NCBI GenBank assembly: GCA_028293625.1
Contig: JAQGOL010000012.1
Coordinates: 28,718-92,717, forward strand
Reading direction: 5' to 3'
DNA length: 64,000 nucleotides
Source of the DNA: Chthoniobacteraceae bacterium
Lineage (GTDB): Bacteria > Verrucomicrobiota > Verrucomicrobiia > Chthoniobacterales > Chthoniobacteraceae
Part shown: positions 1 through 8,797 of the stretch, piece after piece
Layout: the number at the start of each line of letters is the position of its first letter
Numbering within the stretch: position 1 is the stretch's first letter
Notes under the pieces: generated by a model
Seen by the model: only the letters and a program-made list of their open reading frames with translations
Told to the model about the DNA's origin: nothing
The model's database searches: none
Translations under genes and position numbers: made by a program

Positions 1-1
1 G

Positions 2-34
2 CTGATCTTTCCGGGCGCGGCGGCGGGAATTTAA
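2..34 (+). CDS. Possible 3' end of an upstream gene
   Basis: The first bases read as an open frame ending LIFPGAAAGI and a TAA at 32-34. Only eleven codons are visible, so neither the protein nor the reality of the frame can be established. The next gene starts 124 bases later. Two short near-identical direct repeats (TTAAGAAG followed by GCGCAT or AGGCAT) lie in the gap at about 31-43 and 60-73; their role is unknown. Confidence 0.25.
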   Translation: MIFPGAAAGI

Positions 35-158
35 GAAGCGCATGGGGAGCCGCGCCGGCTTAAGAAGAGGCATTCAAGCCGGGTTTCGCGGCTTTTCTTT
101 CCCCTTGCCTCTTTTTCCTCTTTCACGGCTCAGGCGGGCCGCTTAGAGAAGCTGGCAC

Positions 159-1118
159 ATGACTTTTACACGCTCCGCATCGCGTCCCATCTCCGTCGTA
201 ACCGGCGGCTCGGGGTTTCTCGGTTCGCATCTTACCGATCGGCTGCTTTTGGAAGGGCATCGGGTAATCGGACTCGACAATTTCATCACCGGCAACACGG
301 CGAATATCGCGCACCTTTCGGGGAATGAAGATTACAAATTAATCAAGCAGGACGTTTCAAACTACATCTTCCTGCCTGATGACATTGATTTCATCTTCCA
401 CTTCGCCTCCCCGGCAAGCCCGATCGATTATCTCGAGCACCCGATCCCGACATTAAAAGTCGGCGCGCTCGGCACCCACAACGCCCTTGGACTTGCCAAG
501 GCGAAAAAAGCGACCTTCCTGCTCGCGTCGACCTCGGAGTGTTATGGCGATCCGCTGATCCATCCGCAGCGGGAGGATTACTGGGGCAATGTCAACCCGA
601 TCGGGCCGCGGGGAGTCTATGATGAAGCCAAGCGATTCGCGGAGGCGATCACGATGGCTTATCACCGCTATCATCATGTCGATACAAAGATTGTTCGTAT
701 CTTCAATACCTACGGCCCCCGGATGCGCCTTCGCGATGGGCGCGTGGTGCCGGCCCTGATCGGGCAGGCTCTCACGGGCGAGCCGCTGACTATTTTTGGC
801 GACGGGACGCAAACCCGCTCGTTTTGTTATGTGAGCGATTTGATTGACGGCATTTACAAGCTTGCCCTGTCTGACTTTCACGAGCCGGTGAATATTGGCA
901 ACCCGCGTGAGATGACCATCCAGCAGTTTGCTGAAGAGATTAAACGCATTACCCAGACCACCTCAGAAATCGAATATAGGCCGTTGCCGGTGGACGATCC
1001 GAAGGTGCGTCAACCTGATATCACCCGTGCTAAAAGCATTCTGCATTGGGAGCCGAAGGTCGCATTCGAGGAGGGGATCCGGATCGCGATCGAATATTTT
1101 AAAACCCGCCTGAATTAA
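159..1118 (+). CDS. uxs: UDP-glucuronate decarboxylase (UDP-xylose synthase), extended SDR
   Basis: This 319-residue protein is an extended short-chain dehydrogenase of the UDP-xylose synthase type. It is expected to oxidise and decarboxylate UDP-glucuronate to UDP-xylose in the cytosol for surface glycans. Visible signatures are the NAD-binding TGGSGFLG at residues 15-22, the STSECYG strand at 124-130 with the catalytic Thr/Glu region, the Y154-x3-K158 active-site pair in GVYDEAKR, and [10 protein letters not shown] further on. Its length matches bacterial UXS (about 310-320), and the TSECYGD and NTYGPRM blocks fit UXS better than UDP-glucose 4-epimerase. The ATG at 159 gives a normal N-terminus; no strong Shine-Dalgarno is seen. 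The next gene follows after 94 bases and belongs to a different system. The family call is firm; the exact substrate is inferred. Confidence 0.88.
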   Translation: MTFTRSASRPISVVTGGSGFLGSHLTDRLLLEGHRVIGLDNFITGNTANIAHLSGNEDYKLIKQDVSNYIFLPDDIDFIFHFASPASPIDYLEHPIPTLKVGALGTHNALGLAKAKKATFLLASTSECYGDPLIHPQREDYWGNVNPIGPRGVYDEAKRFAEAITMAYHRYHHVDTKIVRIFNTYGPRMRLRDGRVVPALIGQALTGEPLTIFGDGTQTRSFCYVSDLIDGIYKLALSDFHEPVNIGNPREMTIQQFAEEIKRITQTTSEIEYRPLPVDDPKVRQPDITRAKSILHWEPKVAFEEGIRIAIEYFKTRLN

Positions 1119-1212
1119 GATTTGAAGCCACTTTTTACTTTCCATTCCCATTCAAATGTTCGAGAAGCATAACCAGTTTCCCAGGAACACCCCTCCTAAG
1201 AAATCCCCCTCC

Positions 1213-1773
1213 ATGAAACTCTTTCTTTTTTGCGCGGCGACACTCACGTCTCTGACTCTCAATGGCCTTGCTCAGGCGCCAGTTGGCCCCGGAGCGGTCA
1301 AGCTTGGCAAAGTGCTGCCGGCTGTGGTCAAGACGCCTGAATTTCAAATCACCGGAGCCCAAAATAAGCGCTACAAGCTTGGTGAATGGCTCGAAGTGGA
1401 AGTCGAATTTGAAACCAAGCTTGAGGATATCGATGAGCTTACTTTCAAATACACGATGCTCGTTGAGAAAAAGATTCTCGATGGCGAAGTCACTTATGTG
1501 AACATCCCCAAGGGACGCGAGCACTACTCGGTGATGTATGTGGCGCCGCGCAGCCTTGAAAAGCTCGCAGGCGGCAAGGCGATCACCGCCTCGGCGATTG
1601 AGAATGTCTGGGTGGAAGTTTCCCATAACGGACTGGTTCTCGACAAGGTGAGTCTCCGTCCGACGGCGATTCCCAATGCCCAGCATATTTCCAGTCTTGT
1701 TCTGAACAAGAATGAGACGCCTTTCGCGCCACTCTATTTTGACCGCTACGAGGCGATCAAAAAAAGCCGATAG
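1213..1773 (+). CDS. Amuc_1102-like exported protein, first gene of the pilus-type operon
   Basis: A 186-residue exported protein with an N-terminal signal peptide (MKLFLFCAATLTSLTL, cleavage probably after LAQA). The mature part looks all-beta, with alternating hydrophobic and polar residues (KLGEWLEVEVEF, ELTFKYTMLV). An in-frame start at 1156 exists, but only the ATG at 1213 puts the signal peptide at the N-terminus. It opens a same-strand run with PilM-like, Amuc_1100-like, Amuc_1099-like and secretin genes. In Akkermansia muciniphila the same order (Amuc_1102 down to 1098) forms a pilus-associated operon, and Amuc_1102 is a small beta-sandwich exported protein of similar size. The orthology is inferred from position, size and fold type, not from an alignment. 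The role is probably periplasmic or extracellular in pilus-like assembly. Confidence 0.7.
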   Translation: MKLFLFCAATLTSLTLNGLAQAPVGPGAVKLGKVLPAVVKTPEFQITGAQNKRYKLGEWLEVEVEFETKLEDIDELTFKYTMLVEKKILDGEVTYVNIPKGREHYSVMYVAPRSLEKLAGGKAITASAIENVWVEVSHNGLVLDKVSLRPTAIPNAQHISSLVLNKNETPFAPLYFDRYEAIKKSR

Positions 1774-1797
1774 CGGATTCGGGTCAGATACAATTTC

Positions 1798-3480
1798 ATG
1801 GCTGCACCTAACCGTATCTTCAGTCTGGATCTCGGTACCCAGACTGTCGGAATCGCTGAATTTCACACCGGGAAAACCGGGGGGCTCGTCCTCGCAAACT
1901 ATCGTTCCACCGGCTTGCTGGCGGATCCTGCCGCGGATGCTAGCCGTCTCGCGCAGGCCAGGATTGCGACGAGCGAGATGGTGGGCGCCTCCGGTCTTAA
2001 AGGCCAGAAGGTCAACTACTCTATTTCCGCGCAATCTGTCTTTACTCGCTTTGTAAAGCTGCCCGCGGTCGGCGAGGATCAGGCGGAGCAAATCGTTGCG
2101 TTTGAAGCGCAGCAGAATGTTCCTTTCCCGATTGATGAAGTTGTCTGGGATTACCAGTTGGTCGACACCGGCACGCCTGAAGTTGAGGTTGTGCTTGTGG
2201 CCATCAAGTCTGATCTTCTTGATGAGATCAATGGAGCTGTCGAGGACTCCGGTCTTCGTGCCAATACGGTCGATGTCTCGCCGATGGCGCTCTATAATGC
2301 GTTCCGCTATAACTATAGCGACCAGGATGGATGCGCGCTTCTTATCGATATCGGCGCGCGGACAACCAACCTGATCTTCGTTGAACCGAAGAAGGTGTTC
2401 AGTCGCAGCATCGCCATTGGCGGTTCGAAGATCACCGAGGCGATTGCCAAGGACTTTAATGAACCGTTCGGCGCGGCCGAAGAACGTAAGAAGCAGGATG
2501 GTTTTGTCAGCCTTGGCGGCGCCTATTCGGATCCGGATGATCCCGAAATTGCGCGTGTCTCCAAGATGATCCGCAATTCGATGACTCGGCTGCATGCTGA
2601 GATTTCGCGTTCGATCAGTTTCTATCGTTCCCAGCAGCACGGCTCGCAGCCGGTGCGCGTGTTCCTGTGCGGCGGAAGCGCCACGCTTCCTTACATGCGG
2701 GAGTTCTTCCATGAGAAACTTCAGTTGCCCGTGGAGTTCTTTAATCCGCTGCGCAATGTCGCCATCGGTCCGAATCTCAATGTGGACGAGATTGGCCGGC
2801 AGGCGCATACCCTCGGTGAAGTGGTGGGGCTTGCCTTGCGCAACATCGGCAGTTGTCCGATGGAGCTCAATCTGCGTCCGGTCAGCTTGGTTAAACGCCA
2901 GCGGATGGCCCGGCAGAAGCCTTTCATTATCCTGGCAGGCCTCTGTTTCCTCATGATTCTGGCCGCGTGGTGGGTCTACTTTGATCACGCCACGGCGATC
3001 GCTAATGAAGAGGTTGCCAAGGTTGAAGAGCGTTTAGCTCCGCTCCAATCGATGGATGGCAAGATGAAGGCCGTTCAGGACGCCAAGAAAAAGCAGGAAG
3101 CGCTCGCCGCCCCGCTGCTCGCCGCGGTAACTGATCGCGGTTACTGGACCGAGATTATCAATGATATCAATTCCCGGCTGCCGGAGGATTATATCTGGAT
3201 CGTATCGCTTGGCCTGCAGGAAGCGAAACCGAATGCCTCAACTTCTTCCTCTGCGAAGAACGCCCCGGCAAAGGACCCTCGGCCAGTGCTTCTGCTTCAA
3301 GGGCTTTACCTTGAGAATCCTAAAAACGCTCAAATCGTGGTCGACTTCATTGAGAAACTCAAGGCTTCGCCTCTGTATGAGGTCCGCGAGGATGAGATGA
3401 GGCGTGCCAATCCAAATGACACTGAATGGGCCTTTGACTACTCGGTGCCACTCGTTCTTAAAACTTCAATCAGCCACTAA
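1798..3480 (+). CDS. pilM: PilM-PilN fusion: actin-like ATPase joined to membrane assembly subunit
   Basis: A 560-residue protein whose first ~350 residues are a PilM/FtsA-like actin-fold ATPase. The phosphate-1 loop is at 10-22 (LDLGTQTVGIAEF), phosphate-2 at 181-194 (LLIDIGARTTNLIF), and the adenosine motif at 288-297 (VFLCGGSATL). It continues into MELNLRPVSL (355-364), which resembles the LNLLP start of PilN, then one membrane helix (about 374-395), a coiled coil and a small alpha/beta domain like periplasmic PilN. Type IV pilus systems normally encode PilM and PilN separately, the N-terminal tail of PilN docking on PilM; here they form one chain. The FtsA-like Amuc_1101 sits at the same operon position. 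The TAA overlaps the next ATG by one base (TAATG), suggesting coupled translation. Confidence 0.85.
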   Translation: MAAPNRIFSLDLGTQTVGIAEFHTGKTGGLVLANYRSTGLLADPAADASRLAQARIATSEMVGASGLKGQKVNYSISAQSVFTRFVKLPAVGEDQAEQIVAFEAQQNVPFPIDEVVWDYQLVDTGTPEVEVVLVAIKSDLLDEINGAVEDSGLRANTVDVSPMALYNAFRYNYSDQDGCALLIDIGARTTNLIFVEPKKVFSRSIAIGGSKITEAIAKDFNEPFGAAEERKKQDGFVSLGGAYSDPDDPEIARVSKMIRNSMTRLHAEISRSISFYRSQQHGSQPVRVFLCGGSATLPYMREFFHEKLQLPVEFFNPLRNVAIGPNLNVDEIGRQAHTLGEVVGLALRNIGSCPMELNLRPVSLVKRQRMARQKPFIILAGLCFLMILAAWWVYFDHATAIANEEVAKVEERLAPLQSMDGKMKAVQDAKKKQEALAAPLLAAVTDRGYWTEIINDINSRLPEDYIWIVSLGLQEAKPNASTSSSAKNAPAKDPRPVLLLQGLYLENPKNAQIVVDFIEKLKASPLYEVREDEMRRANPNDTEWAFDYSVPLVLKTSISH

Positions 3481-4415
3481 TGAGCGCGCTCAAAGAGAAT
3501 AAGTTCCTCGCCGGATTCCTCGGCGTGATGGTGGTCGCCACTGGTGGCCTTGGGTTTCTATTGTATTCAGCGTCGGGCCGCTACTCCGCGGCGATGAGCG
3601 ATTTTGAAGACAAATCAAGGCAGCTTTACGAGCTCCAGACCAAAGCCCCGTATCCCGATGAGGCTAATCTGGAAAAGATGAAGGCCCAGACCAAGGAGCA
3701 TCAGGATGCCGTGACAACGCTTCAAAAGAGCCTGCTCGCCAACCAGCTTCCGATGGAGTCGATTACTCCGGTTCAGTTTCAGGACAAGCTGAAAGAATCG
3801 GTCGTAAGAGTCACAACCAGGGCTACTGAGAAGGGGATGAAGCTCCCTGAGAAGTTTTACATGGGATTCGATCCTTATCAGTTTGAACCGCCCAAGCAGG
3901 AAGCGGCATCGTTACTGGGCAAGGAGCTCAAAGCTCTTGAACTGGTCGTCATGACTCTGATTGATAGCCGGACGCAAGCCCTGACTACTTTTGATCGCGC
4001 TCCGCTTCAGGAAGAGGGCGTCGATAAAGCCCGCGCGGCTAACAGCAAGCCGGATGGCAAACCCGGTGACAAAGAATCCGCAGTCAAGTCGCTGATCATC
4101 AGACGGCCGGTGACACTCGGATTTACGGGTGAACAAGGTGCCTTCCGAAATCTGCTCAACAATCTGGTCTCCTCGAAGGAACAATTTTTTGTCCCTCGCA
4201 AGATCGACATCAAGAACGAGAAGTTGACGGGGCCTTCCAAAGCAACTGAGGCGGATGCGGCAGCGGCACCCGCGCCTTTCGATCCAAGCGCTTCAGGCGG
4301 GGCTGTGGCGCCTGAGCCAAAAAAGCCGGCGTTGAAGTATATTGTCGGTGAAGAAAAAATCGATGTGACCATGCAACTCGATATTGTCGATTTCGTTGAA
4401 GCCAGTGTGAAATAG
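3480..4415 (+). CDS. Amuc_1100-like pilus-operon membrane protein
   Basis: A 311-residue bitopic protein: short cytoplasmic N-terminus, one transmembrane helix (about 9-30, FLAGFLGVMVVATGGLGFLL), a coiled-coil stretch (about 35-90), then two alpha/beta regions separated by a Pro/Ala-rich loop (about 255-285). The architecture matches PilO-type assembly proteins. Length, helix position, the VQFQDKLKES segment, the KIDIKNEKL segment before the Pro/Ala loop and the beta-rich C-terminus also match what I recall of Akkermansia Amuc_1100 (317 residues), known as an immunomodulatory outer-envelope protein. It starts one base inside the PilM-PilN stop codon and is followed four bases later by the next gene, so it is an internal operon member. 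Orthology to Amuc_1100 is strongly suggested by gene order but was not aligned. Confidence 0.78.
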   Translation: MSALKENKFLAGFLGVMVVATGGLGFLLYSASGRYSAAMSDFEDKSRQLYELQTKAPYPDEANLEKMKAQTKEHQDAVTTLQKSLLANQLPMESITPVQFQDKLKESVVRVTTRATEKGMKLPEKFYMGFDPYQFEPPKQEAASLLGKELKALELVVMTLIDSRTQALTTFDRAPLQEEGVDKARAANSKPDGKPGDKESAVKSLIIRRPVTLGFTGEQGAFRNLLNNLVSSKEQFFVPRKIDIKNEKLTGPSKATEADAAAAPAPFDPSASGGAVAPEPKKPALKYIVGEEKIDVTMQLDIVDFVEASVK

Positions 4416-4419
4416 TTTT

Positions 4420-5433
4420 ATGGACTGGATTAAAAAACATTACGACCAGTTCGCGCTTGGCGTGATAGCTCTGGTGCTACTTGGTTTCTCAGGCTTCATT
4501 GCAATGAAGACCTTCAGCTTCAATCAGGCGTTTGCGGCACTCGAGACTGTGCCCCAGCGCAATGACAAGCTGCCTCCACTTGATTTGGCGCCCGTGGCCG
4601 AGGCTCACGAAAAGTTAACCAAGCCCGTTTCCTGGGCGCCCAAGAAAAACTCGGGGTCACTTTTTGTTTCCATCGGCTATATCGTTGATCCCAATACCGG
4701 GAAACTGACTGCCCCCGGGCATACGTCGAGTGGTGGCTCGCTTCATCCTCCGGTGCCGGACAGCTATTTCCTAGACAACCATCTTGATCTGCTCTCGCCG
4801 ACAGCGCTTGAGGACGATCCTGACAAAGACTTGTTCAGCAATCTTGACGAGTACCTTAACGGCGGGAAAAAGAATGCCGCGGGCGAGCCTGAATCGACCA
4901 GTCCAGTCGATCCGAAAGATCATCCCCCTTACTACACCAAGCTCTATTTGGAGCAATGGATTAAAGTGCCGTTCCTGCTTCTTTTCCAGAGTGTGGATGG
5001 CGATCCAGCCAAGCCGGAGACTCTCACGTTCGGAATCAATCCGAAGTCATTGAAGCAGCCTACCGAGTTCCTGAAAATCGGTGAAACAGTTCGGAATACC
5101 AAATTCCGGGTTGAAAAGTACGAAGCAAAGACCGCCTTTAATAAGAAGATCGAGGAAGAAGAAGATGTTTCCGAGTTGACGCTCAAGAACACAGAGACAG
5201 GTGAATCCGTGGTTCTTGTTGTCGCCAAGCTTACTGACTCGCCCGATTCGTACGCCGCTTTCACCTATATCTGGCCGCAGCCACACCAGGCGATCAAGGT
5301 TAAAAAGCTTCAGGAATTTGTGCTTAAGCCGAATCTCCAGGAGAAATTCAAAGTCCTTGACATCAAAGCCGACCACGCGGTAATAGCGCTGCCTGGTGGC
5401 GGTGAATACACAGTGCCTTTGCTTAAGAAGTAA
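4420..5433 (+). CDS. Amuc_1099-like, PilP-type periplasmic protein
   Basis: A 337-residue protein with a single N-terminal transmembrane helix (about 8-30, DQFALGVIALVLLGFSGFIA) and a mainly beta periplasmic part. Two similar beta stretches (about 180-280 and 283-337) contain the patterns FRVEKYEAKTAF..LTLKNTETGESVVLV and FKVLDIKADHAVIALPGGGEYTVPL, the latter resembling the small beta domains of PilP/GspC that dock on the secretin. It starts four bases after the Amuc_1100-like gene and precedes the secretin by 117 bases. Its place corresponds to Amuc_1099. The probable job is linking the inner-membrane PilN/PilO-type subunits to the secretin. The domain call is by pattern only. Confidence 0.7.
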   Translation: MDWIKKHYDQFALGVIALVLLGFSGFIAMKTFSFNQAFAALETVPQRNDKLPPLDLAPVAEAHEKLTKPVSWAPKKNSGSLFVSIGYIVDPNTGKLTAPGHTSSGGSLHPPVPDSYFLDNHLDLLSPTALEDDPDKDLFSNLDEYLNGGKKNAAGEPESTSPVDPKDHPPYYTKLYLEQWIKVPFLLLFQSVDGDPAKPETLTFGINPKSLKQPTEFLKIGETVRNTKFRVEKYEAKTAFNKKIEEEEDVSELTLKNTETGESVVLVVAKLTDSPDSYAAFTYIWPQPHQAIKVKKLQEFVLKPNLQEKFKVLDIKADHAVIALPGGGEYTVPLLKK

Positions 5434-5550
5434 AGCACTCTCCCGCAGCCCCATCCCTCTCCTCCCCTCCAGAAATCCTAAAACGTCGCCCGCTCGCGGT
5501 CACGTCACTAAAAAATTGCAGTTTCCATCCTTTAAACGCCGAGCTCATCC

Positions 5551-8187
5551 ATGATCAGACCCCCACTCGCCACCACTGTCGCCTCCTTAATAGGCGTACT
5601 AGTAATAAATCCCGCGTTCGCTGGGCCAGCCGTGCAAGGCTCGGTCCGGACGACGACCACCTACTCCGGAAGAGTTGAAGACGTAGCGACCCGCGAGGAA
5701 GCTCGCCGCGCTGATCGTTCCGAGCGTATCGGCCGCGAAGCGATCACCGTTGCGGAGCGTGCGATGGCTGACAAAGATTACGAGAAGGCATTCGCTGAGT
5801 ACAAGCTGGCATGTGACAATATCCCGGTTGCTCCGAAGTCTGATGGGCTTTACAAGCGCGCATTGCGCGGCTTGTGCGATGCAGCGATCCATCTGGCAGA
5901 ACAGCGTATTACCGAAGGACGTTATGCGGATGCCGAGTTGACGCTCAAGTTGATCACCGAGCATTATGACCCGCAATGCAAGGGTGCGGTTGTGATGCTC
6001 CGTAATCTGGAAACTCCCGGGTATTACAATAAGACCATTACTCCCAAGTTCCGTGCGAACGTGGAAGAAGTGAAACGGTTGCTGGTCGAAGCCGATGGTC
6101 TTTATCAGAGCGCCCGCTACGACATCGCCTTCAAGCGTTGCGAGCAGGTTCTCAATCTTGATCCGTATAATATCGCGGCTCGCAAGATGGAGGAGAAGAT
6201 CAACTTCGCCCGGGATAATTACGCGGATGCCGCTTACAATGAAGCGCGGGCTCGCGCGGTATGGAAAGTGAACAAAGGGTGGGAAAACCCCGTGCGCAAA
6301 TTTGGTTTGAAGGGGAGCGAAATCATCGTTCAGCCTAAAAGCACGAACGAAGGCACCACCCGCATTGAGCAAAAGCTCAACCGGATCATTATTCCCAAGC
6401 TCGAGTTCCGCGAAGCAACCATTCGTGAAGCTGTCGATTTCCTGAAGAAAAAGAGCATCGATCTCGACACCCAGGAGTCCGATCCGACGCGCCGTGGTGT
6501 TAATATCGTGCTCAAGCTTGAAGGCGGCGGCGCCATTGGCGGTGCTGCGCCAGCTGAGATTCCCCTTAATATTCCCGGAATTGAACCGGCTGCGGGAGGC
6601 GCGCCTGCCGCCAATCCGATCCTTCCGGTCGGAAATCCGAGCGACGCGCGGATCACCATCTCGCTCACCAACGTTCCGATCAAGGTTGCGCTCGATTACG
6701 TGACGCAGCTCGCCAGTCTTAAATACAAGATCGAGCCGTTCGCCGTGTCGATCGTGCCGCAGGGCACTCCGATCGAGACCTTGCAGAACAAGGAATTTAA
6801 AGTGCGTCCCGGCTTTATCGGTTCGCGCACGGCTGCCGCCGGCGGAGACAATGCCCTGCTTCCCGCCGGGCCTGCCGACGCAACCAGGGGGACTGGCTCC
6901 TCGATCGCCGGCCGTCTTGAAGCCAAGGAATTCCTCGTTTCCCAGGGAATCCCATTCCCTCCCGGAGCTTCGGCAACCTATCTGGCCGGCAGCAGCCGTC
7001 TGGTCGTGCGCAATACTCAGGAAAACCTCGATCTTCTCGAGATCCTGATTGCGGCCACCACCGGCGACGATTTGGCCGCACAGGTTGAAATCGAATCGAA
7101 ATTTGTCGAAATCACGCAGAGCAATCTCAAGGAACTGAGCTTTGACTGGTTGCTTGGACAGTTCAATGTCGGCAAGGGCGGTGTCTTTGCAGGTGGCGGA
7201 ACTGCGGGGACCTCACCGGGCACCAACGGCTCGGATTTCCCGTTCGTGGCTCCGGGCGGCTCGCCAATTGGCACTTTGCCGATCACGGCTGGCAACCGCA
7301 GCGGCCAGACAGCGTTGACCGCGAGCGCAATCGACGCGCTTCTGTTCGGAACCGCCGGCGCTTCCCGACTCGCTCCTGCAATCGGCGCCATCTCCGGTGT
7401 CTTCACCGATCCTCAGTTCCAGGTAGTCATTCGAGCGCTGAATCAGAAAAAAGGCGTTGATCTTCTCTCCGCACCACGTGTGACGACGAAGAGCGGTCAA
7501 AAAGCCGTCATCGAGATTATCCGGGAATTCCGTTACCCAACTGAATTCGACCCACCCCAGATTCCGCAGAACTTCGGCAATACCGGTGGCACAACTTCGT
7601 TGATCCCCACCTTGTCGACGCCTCCGAGTTCGTTCCCGGTCACGCCGACCACCCCGACGCAGTTTGACACGCGTAACACCGGTGTAACGCTGGAAGTCGA
7701 TCCCGTCATCGGGCCTGATGGTTACACGATCGACTTGAACCTGGTTCCGCAGGTGGTGGAGTTTGAAGGCTTCATCAACTACGGCAGCCCGATTCAGACG
7801 ACGTCGACCAATGCGCTTGGCATTTCGACCACGAACATCATTACGCCTAACGTCATCAACCAGCCGATCTTCAGCACTCGTAAAGTGACGACTGCTGTGA
7901 CGATCTTCGACGGACAAACCGTCGTGCTTGGCGGATTGATGCGTGAAGATGTGCAGAAGGTGGAAGACAAGGTACCGCTACTTGGCGATATCCCCTTTGT
8001 CGGACGCCTCTTCCGTTCGAGCGTCGATCAGCATCTCAAGCGTAATCTGGTCATCTTCGTCTCCGCACGATTGATCAATCCCGCGGGTGAACCGGTTCAT
8101 CTTGAAGAAGAGACCGAGGAAGTCGTTGAGACGCTTTCGGTGCCTGAGGTGGCCGCTCCCGAGCTGCTTCCTTTGATGTCGAAGTAA
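5551..8187 (+). CDS. pilQ: Secretin (PilQ/GspD family) with N-terminal TPR region
   Basis: An 878-residue outer-membrane secretin. It has a signal peptide (about 1-24, ending NPAFA), a helical TPR-like region (about 55-230, with MADKDYEKAFAEYKLAC and YQSARYDIAFKRCEQVLNLDPYNIAAR), an N0/STN-like domain (about 275-340 onward), a KH-like region ending LVVRNTQENLDLLEILI, and the C-terminal secretin domain. The diagnostic element is VPLLGDIPFVGRLF at 808-821, preceded by FDGQTVVLGGLMRE. Gly/Pro/Thr-rich loops interrupt the domains. It should form the outer-membrane pore through which a pilus or secreted substrate passes. It is the last gene of the five-gene operon and corresponds in position to Amuc_1098. 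No PilB/PilT ATPase, PilC or pilin gene is present in this window. Confidence 0.92.
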   Translation: MIRPPLATTVASLIGVLVINPAFAGPAVQGSVRTTTTYSGRVEDVATREEARRADRSERIGREAITVAERAMADKDYEKAFAEYKLACDNIPVAPKSDGLYKRALRGLCDAAIHLAEQRITEGRYADAELTLKLITEHYDPQCKGAVVMLRNLETPGYYNKTITPKFRANVEEVKRLLVEADGLYQSARYDIAFKRCEQVLNLDPYNIAARKMEEKINFARDNYADAAYNEARARAVWKVNKGWENPVRKFGLKGSEIIVQPKSTNEGTTRIEQKLNRIIIPKLEFREATIREAVDFLKKKSIDLDTQESDPTRRGVNIVLKLEGGGAIGGAAPAEIPLNIPGIEPAAGGAPAANPILPVGNPSDARITISLTNVPIKVALDYVTQLASLKYKIEPFAVSIVPQGTPIETLQNKEFKVRPGFIGSRTAAAGGDNALLPAGPADATRGTGSSIAGRLEAKEFLVSQGIPFPPGASATYLAGSSRLVVRNTQENLDLLEILIAATTGDDLAAQVEIESKFVEITQSNLKELSFDWLLGQFNVGKGGVFAGGGTAGTSPGTNGSDFPFVAPGGSPIGTLPITAGNRSGQTALTASAIDALLFGTAGASRLAPAIGAISGVFTDPQFQVVIRALNQKKGVDLLSAPRVTTKSGQKAVIEIIREFRYPTEFDPPQIPQNFGNTGGTTSLIPTLSTPPSSFPVTPTTPTQFDTRNTGVTLEVDPVIGPDGYTIDLNLVPQVVEFEGFINYGSPIQTTSTNALGISTTNIITPNVINQPIFSTRKVTTAVTIFDGQTVVLGGLMREDVQKVEDKVPLLGDIPFVGRLFRSSVDQHLKRNLVIFVSARLINPAGEPVHLEEETEEVVETLSVPEVAAPELLPLMSK

Positions 8188-8194
8188 AGGGCGA

Positions 8195-8797
8195 ATGCCC
8201 GTTCTTGGCATCACCGGAGGAATCGCCACGGGAAAGTCGACATTTGTTCGCGCTTTCCTGGGGCGATTGCCAGCCAGGCTTTTCGATGCGGATGCCTGTG
8301 CGCGAGATCTTCTGGAAAATGATAGCGAGGTGCGTGAGCGCCTTCATGAGACGTTCGGGCTAAACCGCCCGAACGTCGAGCCAGGCGCCGAAAGGGCGTG
8401 GCTGCGGGAGGTGGTGTTCTCCGATGCAGCAAAACGCCGGCAGCTGGAAGCGATTCTGCATCCGGTGATCCGGGAACGCTGGGTGGTTCAGGCGCGCGAA
8501 TGCGCGGTGGCCGGCGGCTGGTTTTGCGTCGATATTCCGTTGCTCTTTGAAACAGGAGCGGAAAGTTACTTCGACCGCATTATTGTGGTAGCCTGTTCGG
8601 GCGAACGACAGCGCGCCCGGCTCAGGGAAGACCGAGGACTCGACGAGTCGATGTCAGAGAAGATCATCGCCTCGCAGCTCGACCTCGGCCTGAAAATAAC
8701 TAAAGCTGATCATCTCATTTGGAATGATTCCACTATTTCCAATCTTGAGGGGCAAACCGCTCTTCTGGCGACCTATCTGAGTGCACGTTATGGATGA
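8195..8797 (+). CDS. coaE: Dephospho-CoA kinase
   Basis: A 200-residue P-loop kinase that phosphorylates the 3'-hydroxyl of dephospho-CoA in the last step of coenzyme A synthesis. The Walker A motif GGIATGKST sits at residues 8-16, the DADACARDLL substrate region at about 30-39, and the VDIPLLFETG strand near 112-121. Length matches the bacterial family (about 200). It begins seven bases after the secretin stop codon and its last eight bases overlap the rho start, so it is probably co-transcribed with both neighbours although functionally unrelated to the pilus genes. Confidence 0.93.
   Translation: MPVLGITGGIATGKSTFVRAFLGRLPARLFDADACARDLLENDSEVRERLHETFGLNRPNVEPGAERAWLREVVFSDAAKRRQLEAILHPVIRERWVVQARECAVAGGWFCVDIPLLFETGAESYFDRIIVVACSGERQRARLREDRGLDESMSEKIIASQLDLGLKITKADHLIWNDSTISNLEGQTALLATYLSARYG

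Noticed and set aside
1135..2988. 617-codon open frame on the minus strand opposite the Amuc_1102-like and PilM-PilN genes
   Set aside because: It mirrors the real genes in the antisense frame of GC-rich codons and has no recognisable domain; the plus-strand proteins have clear motifs.
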